From Gammaproteobacteria bacterium (GTDB taxonomy: Bacteria; Pseudomonadota; Gammaproteobacteria; GRL18), in the NCBI GenBank assembly GCA_028571885.1, contig JAPVVU010000243.1, positions 1 through 5,282 of the forward strand: a stretch of DNA of 5,282 nt, read 5' to 3'. The position numbers and the translations under genes are program-made. The notes below the pieces were generated by a model. It had not been told where the DNA came from. It searched no databases and saw only the letters and a list, made by a program, of their open reading frames with translations. Shown piece after piece: positions 1-5,282 of this stretch (positions are counted from its first letter, which is position 1; every line of letters begins with the position of its first letter).

Positions 1-1
1 T

Positions 2-3000
2 AAACATACTTCTCTTAAACAAAGAGTCCCTGCAAATATCACCCGTTTTACCTTCGAGCTGACAGGTTCTTCAGAAGAATTGCGCGTGCTTGAGTTTGAA
101 GGTAAAGAAAGCATCTCCAGACCCTTTGAATACAATATTGTATTAGCCACAAAAAACGACTTACTCAGCCCTGAACATTTTATGGGGAAATCAGGCCTGC
201 TGACCTTTGTTGCTTATGAGCAAAATGAATTACTGCAGGGTGATATCTCTCAATTTGAACAATACAGTGAACAGGGTGATTTTTTTCTCTACCGGCTCAC
301 ACTCGTACCGCGTTTCTGGTTCCTGAAAAAACGGCATAATCATCGGATATTCCAGGCACTAAGTGTCCCTCAAATTATAGAGCAGATCTTCAATGATGCC
401 GGCATCAGCTCTGATTATTATGAATTGCGCTTAACGGGTGATTATTCCCCCAGAGAATACTGTGTTCAATATGATGAAAGTGAATTTGATTTCATCTCCC
501 GACTAATGGAAGAACACGGACTGCATTATCATTTTGAACACCAGCTGGATAAACATATCATGGTGATTGCCGATCACAATGGTGCATTTCCCTTTATCGC
601 CATTGATAAAAATGTTCAGTATCATCCTGTTGACAGCCTAAATGCAGACAAAGAAGTCATTAATCGTTTTCATAAATGCTTTCAGGTACAGCACGGCAGT
701 GTGCATTTCAGAGAATACTCATTTAAAAAACCACTGGACAGATTAAATAATCATCAACAGGCAGAATATGATACTGCTTTAGAAGACTATCACTTTCCGG
801 GGGATTATGATCCGCACGTCTCAGCGTTGAAACCATCCGGTGAAAAAAAGACTGCACTCAAATTACAGCAGCACCAGAGCTTTCGGGAAAAAAGTGAACT
901 GAAAAGCAATTGTCAGCGTTTGCGTGCCGGGATGCGTTATGAGCTGTATGACAACCCAAATGGTCAATATAATCAGCAATATCTGCTCACCCAGATCAAA
1001 CATAAAGCCAGGCAACCTCAGTCATTAGATGAGTACGGTGCTGGTAATGCAGGGACGTATCACAATGAAGGTCAATGTATACCAGCCAAAACACCTTATA
1101 AAGCCCCCGTTAAACATAAAAAACCAGGCTTAATTGGTTATCAAAGCAGTACCGTCACGGGGCCGTCAGGTGAAGAAATCTACACCAATGAACACGCCCA
1201 GAGTAAAGTACAATTCCCCTGGGACAGAGAAGGACAACAGGATGAAAAAAGCAGCTGCTGGTTGCGCACCACACAGATCTGGGCGGGTAGAAACTGGGGC
1301 AGCCTGATCCTGCCCAGAATGGGACAAGAAGCCAAAGTCGGCTATATTCACGGCGATCCCGACCGTCCACTGATCACCGGACGACTCTATAACGAACGCC
1401 AGAAACCACCCTATGAATTAGCCAGACACAAAACCCGCAGCACCTTTAAAAGCAATTCAACCATGGGCGGCAAAGGTTACAACGAAATCCGCATCGAAGA
1501 CCGCAAGAGTCAGGAACAAGTTTATTTTCACGCAGAAAAAGATCTGGACATTCGAGCCAAATATGATCGCAGAGACATCATCAACCATGATCGCCATTTG
1601 ATTGTGGATAATAACCGATACGAACACATAAAAGGCAACTCCCACCATACAATCGATAACAATCAAAACGAAAAAACCGGGCAGGATCATTCCATCAGCA
1701 TCGGCCAGACACAGCACAGTAAAGCTGGACAGGCCGTATTAACTGAGGTGGCACAAAATATACACTTCAAAGCGGGAAAAAAAATCATCCTCGAAGCGGG
1801 CGTAGAACTCACCATCAAAGCCGGCGGCGGATTCATCAAAATCGACCCCTCAGGCATCACGGCACAAGGTGCCGCAATTAACTTCAATAGCGGCACCGGT
1901 GCAGGCTTCGCCGCCAAAGCTGCCCCCACGAAGCCCTCCATCGCAGTTGAAGCAGACAAGGACAAGCCCGGCCAGAAATTCAAACCCATACCACCACAAG
2001 CCATCAAAGAAGCAGAAAGCATCGGTTTCAAAGGCGAAGTCTCAAGACTCCTGCAGGCGGGAAGTGATAATAAACAAGGCGTTTGTATTCCCTGTATACT
2101 TAAAGCACAGGCAAAACAGGAGGTGATTTCAAAAGTACTGCCCAATATCATCAATGCCGGCCCTGAAAATCCATTGAATCCATTGCCCTTAGAACCACTT
2201 AACAAAGCAAAAGAAAAGCACTGGATTGAACTTGAACATCAGACTCGTTTTCCCAATGATAAAGATCAGATAGAAGCCGCCAAAGGCGCGAACTATCGAC
2301 TCACTCTACCGACAGGTCGCCAGATAACAGGCCAGCTTGATGACAATGGTTCTGCCCGACATCAGCAAATGCCCTCAGGTGTTTATAGTGTTGAATATGA
2401 ACCGGATATCGAAATAGAAATCAGAACCAAACAGACAGAAATCCAGCAAGTACTGAACAGCATCCTGCGCGAAGAGCACAAAGAATCCGCCGCCATAGAA
2501 AAGAAACTTCAAAATGCACGCTTCTATGGTTTAGACTTCCCTGGCAGTAATGCTCTGGCACAGGCAGAATTGTACAAAAAAGCGTCGGAGAATGGCTTCT
2601 GGAATGGTCTGACCGGTTTGGCAAATTTTGCCTGGGACCTGCTTAAAGGTGCCGGGAGTCTGATGTATGAGCTGGCCTTGAGAACTAATCCTATCACGGC
2701 TCCCTTTAAATTCAGGGAAGATTTAAAAGCCTTAAAAGCGACCCATAAAGAACTGCAGCAATTTGCCGATGAAGAACTGGAAGTTTATGCGGCATTGCTC
2801 AGTGATAAAGACACACATCAATTATTTAAACAATTCAGTGTAGACTATCTCGATGCCCAGCATTCTTTAGAATATACAGAAACAGGCGGTCAGGTTGCTT
2901 TTGACATATTGCTGACTATATTCACAGCAGGCGCAGGCGCTGCTGCCAGTGCCCGGCATTTAGCCAAACTCAAAAAACTGAAACCATTGTTACAGCAGTT

Positions 3001-3448
3001 AATGAAATTATTAAAACGCAAACGGGCAAAAGGTCAGTTTAAAGGGGTGCAGGATACGAGGATTGATTCAAAGAATGAATTGAAATCTGATGTAAAATCA
3101 AGTAAGAAGGTTGGGGCAAAGAAAATAGCAGCGACTACAGCTGACAGTGTAAACGAAAAACTACAAAAATATCTTCTTGATCTAAATCATCCTGCTGGAG
3201 GTAGCAAAGCAAAGTGGTTTAAACAGGCTCTTGGCTTTACTCAAGACAATTTGGATGACTTAGCGAAACAAATACAGTTTGATCCTTCTAAAGCGATTCA
3301 GACTGGTGTAACGGAATATGGTACTAAGTTTAATCAAGTAATTAAAATTATTGGGGCAAATGGTAAGAAAATTGATGTGACATTTGCGTGGATTCGGAAT
3401 AATGATGGGGTCGTTCGTCTTGTAACGAGTATCCCAACTCCAAAATAG
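2..3448 (+). CDS. vgrG: Evolved VgrG: T6SS spike with C-terminal toxin domain (5' end outside window)
   Basis: This is the trimeric tip of the type VI secretion tube, fused to its own effector. The reading frame is open to base 2. The codons before the TTG at 80 encode a typical VgrG N-terminus (VPANITRFTFEL), and no ATG or GTG lies there, so the start is upstream and the TTG is not it. Visible domains are: gp27-like base, residues 1 to about 370, with the family motif YCVQYDESEFDF near 153-164; gp5-like OB fold, about 377-464 (VQFPWDREG, WAGRNWG, GDPDRPLITGRLYN); beta-helix needle and DUF2345-like repeats, about 480-640; CxxC linker at C695/C698; transthyretin-like beta module, about 740-802; helical region with a hydrophobic segment at about 965-990; basic patch; and toxin tip, about 1051-1148. 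The 1148 visible residues far exceed a plain VgrG of roughly 600-700. The stop is 10 bases before the likely immunity gene. The VgrG call is certain; the toxin's activity is not known. Confidence 0.96.
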   Translation, partial: KHTSLKQRVPANITRFTFELTGSSEELRVLEFEGKESISRPFEYNIVLATKNDLLSPEHFMGKSGLLTFVAYEQNELLQGDISQFEQYSEQGDFFLYRLTLVPRFWFLKKRHNHRIFQALSVPQIIEQIFNDAGISSDYYELRLTGDYSPREYCVQYDESEFDFISRLMEEHGLHYHFEHQLDKHIMVIADHNGAFPFIAIDKNVQYHPVDSLNADKEVINRFHKCFQVQHGSVHFREYSFKKPLDRLNNHQQAEYDTALEDYHFPGDYDPHVSALKPSGEKKTALKLQQHQSFREKSELKSNCQRLRAGMRYELYDNPNGQYNQQYLLTQIKHKARQPQSLDEYGAGNAGTYHNEGQCIPAKTPYKAPVKHKKPGLIGYQSSTVTGPSGEEIYTNEHAQSKVQFPWDREGQQDEKSSCWLRTTQIWAGRNWGSLILPRMGQEAKVGYIHGDPDRPLITGRLYNERQKPPYELARHKTRSTFKSNSTMGGKGYNEIRIEDRKSQEQVYFHAEKDLDIRAKYDRRDIINHDRHLIVDNNRYEHIKGNSHHTIDNNQNEKTGQDHSISIGQTQHSKAGQAVLTEVAQNIHFKAGKKIILEAGVELTIKAGGGFIKIDPSGITAQGAAINFNSGTGAGFAAKAAPTKPSIAVEADKDKPGQKFKPIPPQAIKEAESIGFKGEVSRLLQAGSDNKQGVCIPCILKAQAKQEVISKVLPNIINAGPENPLNPLPLEPLNKAKEKHWIELEHQTRFPNDKDQIEAAKGANYRLTLPTGRQITGQLDDNGSARHQQMPSGVYSVEYEPDIEIEIRTKQTEIQQVLNSILREEHKESAAIEKKLQNARFYGLDFPGSNALAQAELYKKASENGFWNGLTGLANFAWDLLKGAGSLMYELALRTNPITAPFKFREDLKALKATHKELQQFADEELEVYAALLSDKDTHQLFKQFSVDYLDAQHSLEYTETGGQVAFDILLTIFTAGAGAAASARHLAKLKKLKPLLQQLMKLLKRKRAKGQFKGVQDTRIDSKNELKSDVKSSKKVGAKKIAATTADSVNEKLQKYLLDLNHPAGGSKAKWFKQALGFTQDNLDDLAKQIQFDPSKAIQTGVTEYGTKFNQVIKIIGANGKKIDVTFAWIRNNDGVVRLVTSIPTPK
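3152..3448 (+). other. C-terminal toxin domain of VgrG, DUF6883-like
   Basis: This is the last 98 residues of the VgrG (about 1051-1148), set off by a lysine/serine-rich linker (about 1017-1050). What is seen: a YLLDLNHPAGGSKAKWF block with H1063, P1064, K1069 and W1072, then LGFT, then EYGTKFNQ with G1107-T1108-K1109, a beta-hairpin around GANGKKIDVTFAWI, and a closing RLVTSIP with R1139 and T1142. From memory of the family, this order (YLL-x-HPxGGxKAxxF-x-GF, later GTK, later W-I and RLVT) matches DUF6883 domains, which sit at the C-termini of Rhs, CDI and other polymorphic toxins. An RNase-type activity is a guess from the short alpha-then-beta layout; no activity can be read from the sequence. 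The alternative is an uncharacterised toxin family of similar layout. Confidence 0.72.
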
Positions 3449-3458
3449 GAACTTAAAT

Positions 3459-3671
3459 ATGTATGATGAATATGAAACATTTATTCTTGCGAAAGAACTT
3501 GCGAATAAGACAATTCCAAAAGGAACACGTGGCGTTGTACTGATGGTTCTTGATACTGCACCCTATACCTATGAAGTAGAATTCCCAGATGGGAAAGGTG
3601 GGAACCTTGGGGAGGAGTTAACATATACGATTACAGAACAATTTATGCAACATGAAAATTATGACACCTGA
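3459..3671 (+). CDS. DUF4926-like small protein, probable immunity to the VgrG toxin tip
   Basis: This is a 70-residue soluble acidic protein with no signal peptide or membrane segment. A glycine turn in KGTRGVVLMVL is followed by YTYEVEFPDGKG and then a short helix-like end (ITEQFMQ). This GTxGxV...YxVEFxDxxG pattern is that of DUF4926, a small SH3-like beta-barrel family. The ATG lies 10 bases after the vgrG stop and has only a weak GGA ribosome site overlapping that stop region (3448-3450), which suggests translation coupled to vgrG from one transcript. A small gene directly after a toxin-tipped VgrG is the standard place for a cognate immunity gene, and DUF4926 genes are, as I recall, often found next to DUF6883 genes. 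It would act in the cytoplasm by binding the toxin domain. The family call is fairly firm; the immunity role is inferred from position. Confidence 0.82.
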   Translation: MYDEYETFILAKELANKTIPKGTRGVVLMVLDTAPYTYEVEFPDGKGGNLGEELTYTITEQFMQHENYDT

Positions 3672-3721
3672 AATGAAGGAAAAATTATTATTAAGAAAAT
3701 TTGAGGCTTTAGAGTGTTTTT

Positions 3722-3751
3722 TTGCGCAAAACATTTGCCCTGTGCTATATT
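3722..3751 (+). promoter_or_regulatory. Candidate promoter of the rubredoxin gene
   Basis: A TTGCGC -35-like box at 3722-3727 lies 18 bases before TATATT at 3746-3751. The latter is preceded by TG plus one base (3743-3745), giving an extended -10 element. Transcription would start near 3758, about 30 bases before the rubredoxin ATG. This would separate the rubredoxin from the toxin/immunity unit. The match is by eye only, in AT-rich sequence. Confidence 0.4.
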
Positions 3752-3786
3752 TATTGAGATTAAATATTGTTTAAATGAGATGAAAA

Positions 3787-3954
3787 ATGAAAACATATAT
3801 CTGTGTTACTTGTGGTTTTATATACAGTGAAGAATTAGGCATACCAGAGGAAGGTATTGCTTCGGGAACGAAATGGGAGGATGTACCTGATTCCTGGGCC
3901 TGTCCAGACTGTGGTGCCCCAAAGTCTGATTTTAATATGGAGGAAGTTAATTAA
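3787..3954 (+). CDS. rubA: Rubredoxin
   Basis: This encodes a 55-residue mononuclear iron electron carrier of the cytoplasm. It shows the two iron-binding cysteine knuckles of the family: CVTCG (C6, C9) and CPDCG (C39, C42). Between them are the conserved aromatic and loop residues: Y4, the GFIYSEE segment, GIASGTKWEDVPDSWAC, and GAPKSDF after the second knuckle. The length is normal for a single-domain rubredoxin, so the gene is complete. The ATG has only a weak purine-rich site (GAGA near 3777) upstream. Rubredoxins pass single electrons to partners such as alkane hydroxylases, rubrerythrin or oxygen/peroxide reductases. No such partner or rubredoxin reductase is in this window, so its pathway cannot be said. 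It lies 115 bases after the immunity gene and is convergent with the minus-strand membrane protein gene. Confidence 0.95.
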   Translation: MKTYICVTCGFIYSEELGIPEEGIASGTKWEDVPDSWACPDCGAPKSDFNMEEVN

Positions 3955-4017
3955 TCTGAGAGCTGGATAAAAATTCCTGATACTAAAAATAAAAATCAGA
4001 TAGAGATTAACCATCTA

Positions 4018-4050
4018 AGGGGTGTGCATAAATGCCCCCTGGATATTTTA
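4018..4050. terminator. GC-rich hairpin between convergent genes, possible bidirectional terminator
   Basis: AGGGG at 4018-4022 pairs with CCCCT at 4036-4040, and an inner GC/GC pair can close further around a loop of about six bases, leaving a TGT bulge. On the plus strand it is followed by a broken T run (ATATTTTAATT, 4043-4053). It lies between the rubredoxin stop at 3954 and the stop of the minus-strand gene at 4073, where a shared terminator would be expected. The T run is weak on both strands, so this is a modest call. Confidence 0.4.
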
Positions 4051-4072
4051 ATTGGTCAGATAGTGTATCAAT

Positions 4073-4282
4073 TTACTCAATCTCTTTATTTTTGCTGGTG
4101 TCCTTGGTTGGTGAATTTTTAGAGGAATTACCGGCAATATCTAAGGAAACAAATATCAATATTGCCGGGAGAAATAATATAACCAATAGAAATAGGAAAG
4201 AATAGAAACTACCACCTCCAATAAAAGTTAATAAGGCGGATATTCCAACATCTAAGATTATGGATTTAATTGTAAGATTCAT
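4073..4282 (-). CDS. Small hypothetical membrane protein
   Basis: I do not recognise this 69-residue protein. It has a moderately hydrophobic stretch at about residues 8-24 containing a GGG turn, a strong hydrophobic helix at about 26-47 (SFLFLLVILFLPAILIFVSL), and a polar tail rich in Ser, Lys and Asn (about 51-69). This predicts one or two inner-membrane helices with a soluble C-terminus. The gene is supported by a good AGGGGA ribosome site on the minus strand (4293-4288) five bases from the ATG, and by a perfect TATAAT box a little further upstream. It has no close neighbour on its strand and converges with the rubredoxin gene. No function can be suggested. It could still be a chance reading frame in AT-rich DNA, but the translation and promoter signals argue against that. 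Confidence 0.55.
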   Translation of the reverse strand: MNLTIKSIILDVGISALLTFIGGGSFYSFLFLLVILFLPAILIFVSLDIAGNSSKNSPTKDTSKNKEIE

Positions 4283-4308
4283 ATCATTCCCCTGTTTAAA
4301 TATTGCTC

Positions 4309-4314
4309 ATTATA
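4309..4314 (-). promoter_or_regulatory. -10 box (TATAAT) for the small membrane protein gene
   Basis: The minus strand reads a perfect TATAAT at 4314-4309, which puts the transcript start near 4302 and gives a leader of about 20 bases to the ATG at 4282, containing the AGGGGA ribosome site. The best -35 candidate at normal spacing (TTTATG, plus positions 4332-4337) is poor. ATTATAAT is self-complementary, so the box is equally present on the plus strand. Confidence 0.4.
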
Positions 4315-4378
4315 ATCCATAATAAAAAAACCATAAATACCCACCATTAAAAAACATTAACTTTCCTGTAAAAAAAAT

Positions 4379-4467
4379 CAGTGCATATCAAATATTCAAC
4401 TGCTGGATTAACAGACATTGATATTAACGCACTGGCTGTTAATCAGTGTTCACCCGGTTATCAATGT
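4379..4467. repeat. Cluster of interleaved inverted repeats
   Basis: Several short perfect complementary pairs overlap here. ATTAACAG (4407-4414) pairs with CTGTTAAT (4436-4443). ACATTGAT (4415-4422) pairs with ATCAATGT (4460-4467). CACTG (4430-4434) pairs with CAGTG (4444-4448). CAGTGC (4379-4384) pairs with GCACTG (4429-4434). The two 8-base pairs are interleaved (A-B-A'-B'), so they cannot both form in a simple hairpin. As RNA this would be a pseudoknot or a switch between alternative stems; as DNA the ATTAAC/GTTAAT elements could be protein half-sites. No known element was recognised. Confidence 0.5.
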
Positions 4468-4510
4468 TTTGTGCAAAAAGCGATACGACTTTTTTAGAAT
4501 ACATCTCTAG

Positions 4511-4540
4511 TTGTTATGATACCTGTCAATTACATATATA
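4511..4540 (+). promoter_or_regulatory. Candidate promoter of the rhodanese gene
   Basis: TTGTTA at 4511-4516 lies 18 bases before TATATA at 4535-4540, resembling a sigma-70 promoter with a start near 4547 and a leader of about 90 bases. The sequence is AT-rich, so other placements are possible. If this is the promoter used, the inverted-repeat cluster at 4379-4467 is upstream of the transcript and would act as DNA. Confidence 0.3.
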
Positions 4541-4637
4541 AAGAACAATAGTACAATAAAAATGTAGTAGAGTTTTATTTTAACTTTTATATTTTGTTTT
4601 AATACGGAGGGAATTAACTGAAGAAGGAGAGTTAGTC

Positions 4638-5096
4638 ATGAAAAGAATTATTTTAATGATTATCGCATTTTTGTTAACAATTTCTTCTGGTGCTTTGGCC
4701 TATGATAAGATGATGGCTGAGAGTTATGCTCAGTACTTCAAACCATTTTCGGAAAAAGCAACTTCCAAATCATTGCACATGATCAAGACAGCCGATTTTG
4801 TAAAAGGTGTCAGGGCTGGAAAATTATTTGTGATTGATGTCAGAACTCCTGGGGAAACAGGGATCTTTGGCATTACAATTCCTGAAAGTGTTGCCATTCC
4901 AATGGATCAGGTCTTCAGGGCAGAAAATCTTGCTCTTTTACCAACAACCGGGAAAATTGTTATTGTATGTAAAGCGGGTCATCGAGCAATGGCTGTGAGT
5001 ACCGCATTACGTCATATAGGCTTTGACAATGTATATAGTCTGAAACTTGGCATTCAGGATTTAGCGAAGTATCTTTCACCAAAAACTGCCTATTAA
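4638..5096 (+). CDS. Exported single-domain rhodanese-like protein
   Basis: This 152-residue protein probably acts in the periplasm. A Sec signal peptide covers residues 1-21: KR at the N-terminus, a hydrophobic core (IILMIIAFLLTI), and an SGALA cleavage site before Y22. A rhodanese fold follows at about 50-147, with the DVRTPGE strand-loop (D67, R69) and the active-site loop CKAGHR, in which C111 would carry a persulfide and R116 closes the six-residue CxxGxR pocket. The usual GHIPGA motif is replaced by GITIPESVAIP (about 78-88), a variant also seen, as I recall, in other exported rhodaneses of gammaproteobacteria. The start is firm: AAGGAG at 4624-4629 lies eight bases before the ATG. Members transfer sulfane sulfur or serve thiol redox and sulfur-carrier roles; the substrate here is unknown. 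It stands alone, with no sulfur-oxidation genes in view. Confidence 0.93.
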   Translation: MKRIILMIIAFLLTISSGALAYDKMMAESYAQYFKPFSEKATSKSLHMIKTADFVKGVRAGKLFVIDVRTPGETGIFGITIPESVAIPMDQVFRAENLALLPTTGKIVIVCKAGHRAMAVSTALRHIGFDNVYSLKLGIQDLAKYLSPKTAY

Positions 5097-5104
5097 TTAA
5101 TGGC

Positions 5105-5142
5105 TTTTGCCGGAGGATAATTATTATTATTTTTCGGCAAAA
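5105..5142. repeat. Inverted repeat after the rhodanese gene
   Basis: TTTTGCCG (5105-5112) and CGGCAAAA (5135-5142) form a perfect 8-bp stem around a 22-base AT-rich loop, nine bases after the rhodanese stop. It lies where a terminator would be expected, but on both strands the 3' side of the stem is an A run rather than a T run, so it is not a standard intrinsic terminator. It may still stabilise the 3' end of the mRNA. Confidence 0.5.
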
Positions 5143-5211
5143 AATAGAAAATCAAATAGTAATTATTCAGCATGTATTTATTAATTACCCGTGTTAAGCC
5201 TATGGTCACTC

Positions 5212-5276
5212 ATTTTTCTGACTTTGCTTTCTGTTATGAGAAGACACTTCGTTCAGACAAACAAAGTCAGAAAAAT
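5212..5276. repeat. Perfect 15-bp inverted repeat with 35-base spacer
   Basis: ATTTTTCTGACTTTG (5212-5226) is exactly complementary to CAAAGTCAGAAAAAT (5262-5276). The spacer at 5227-5261 shows no reading frame of note. No T run follows the stem on either strand, so a standard terminator is not supported. The two arms could be the ends of a very small mobile or palindromic repeat, or a structured RNA element whose gene lies beyond the window. Confidence 0.65.
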
Positions 5277-5282
5277 AAGCAA

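Larger units (their letters stand above)
4283..4637. other. AT-rich divergent intergenic region
   Basis: I see no gene in these 355 bases. The region separates the divergently transcribed small membrane protein gene (minus) and the rhodanese gene (plus). It holds the minus-strand -10 box near 4309, a cluster of complementary segments at 4379-4467, a possible plus-strand promoter at 4511-4540, and the leader of the rhodanese gene with two Shine-Dalgarno-like purine runs (4606-4611 and 4624-4629). Stop codons are dense in all frames. Confidence 0.6.

Noticed and set aside
80..82. TTG as the start codon of vgrG
   Set aside because: The frame is open upstream to base 2 and the codons there encode a typical VgrG N-terminus, so the real start lies before the window.
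1155..2205. Several minus-strand reading frames within vgrG
   Set aside because: They are shadows of the plus-strand coding sequence, with unlikely Cys/Phe/Ser/Pro-rich translations and no supporting ribosome sites.
3040..3448. Drop in GC at the toxin tip as proof of recent tip exchange
   Set aside because: The tip is about 38% GC against about 57% in the needle, but the N-terminal part of the same gene is equally low (35-37%), so composition does not single out the tip.
3652..3774. A 40-codon plus-strand frame overlapping the end of the DUF4926-like gene
   Set aside because: It has no ribosome site at a proper distance, no recognisable domain, and runs through a poly-T stretch. A remnant of a second small gene is possible but not supported.
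3996..4063. Direct repeat TCAGATAG at 3996-4003 and 4056-4063 as a target-site duplication
   Set aside because: Only eight bases, with 52 bases between that look like ordinary spacer plus a hairpin; no terminal repeats adjoin the copies, so chance is adequate.
4407..4467. Integron attC-like site, suggested by ATTAAC/GTTAAT elements
   Set aside because: The core sites do not fit the RYYYAAC and GTTRRRY pattern in the right order, and no gene cassette structure or integrase is present.
4606..4635. Mini leader peptide before the rhodanese gene (CTG start after GGAGGG, five codons, stop at 4633)
   Set aside because: A CTG start and five codons are too little to support; the upstream purine run may be chance.

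Overview
The window looks like a piece of a gammaproteobacterial chromosome of low to moderate GC. The evidence is a type VI secretion (T6SS) spike gene of proteobacterial type, a classic small rubredoxin and a Sec-exported single-domain rhodanese. No rRNA, tRNA, CRISPR array, transposase or integrase is visible, and the species cannot be named from the sequence.

Bases 2-3448 are the greater part of one large vgrG gene, whose start lies before the window. It encodes an 'evolved' VgrG. In order it has a gp27-like base, a gp5-like OB fold, a beta-helical needle with a DUF2345-like end, a CxxC linker, a transthyretin-like beta module, a long helical stretch with one hydrophobic glycine/alanine-rich segment, a basic patch, a lysine/serine linker, and a C-terminal domain of about 98 residues that resembles DUF6883-type polymorphic toxin tips. 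Ten bases downstream is a 70-residue DUF4926-like gene (3459-3671), in the position expected for the cognate immunity gene. Together they read as a T6SS effector/immunity cassette: the spike carries the toxin into a neighbouring cell, and the small protein protects the producer and its kin. This pair is the most interesting content of the window.

After a short gap with a plausible extended -10 promoter there is a 55-residue rubredoxin gene (3787-3954). A convergent small two-helix membrane protein gene sits on the minus strand (4073-4282), supported by a good Shine-Dalgarno and a TATAAT box. The two converge on a GC-rich hairpin at 4018-4040. A gene-free, AT-rich stretch (4283-4637) holds the minus-strand promoter, an unusual cluster of interleaved complementary segments (4379-4467), and the leader of the last gene. 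That gene is a secreted rhodanese-like protein (4638-5096) with an intact CxxGxR active-site loop. The final 186 bases are non-coding and carry two inverted repeats, one of them a perfect 15-bp repeat near the window edge.

The rubredoxin, the membrane protein and the rhodanese show no evident functional link to the T6SS cassette. They are probably ordinary chromosomal genes next to a vgrG island. Residue numbers for VgrG count the codon at base 2 as residue 1, so the true numbers are higher.
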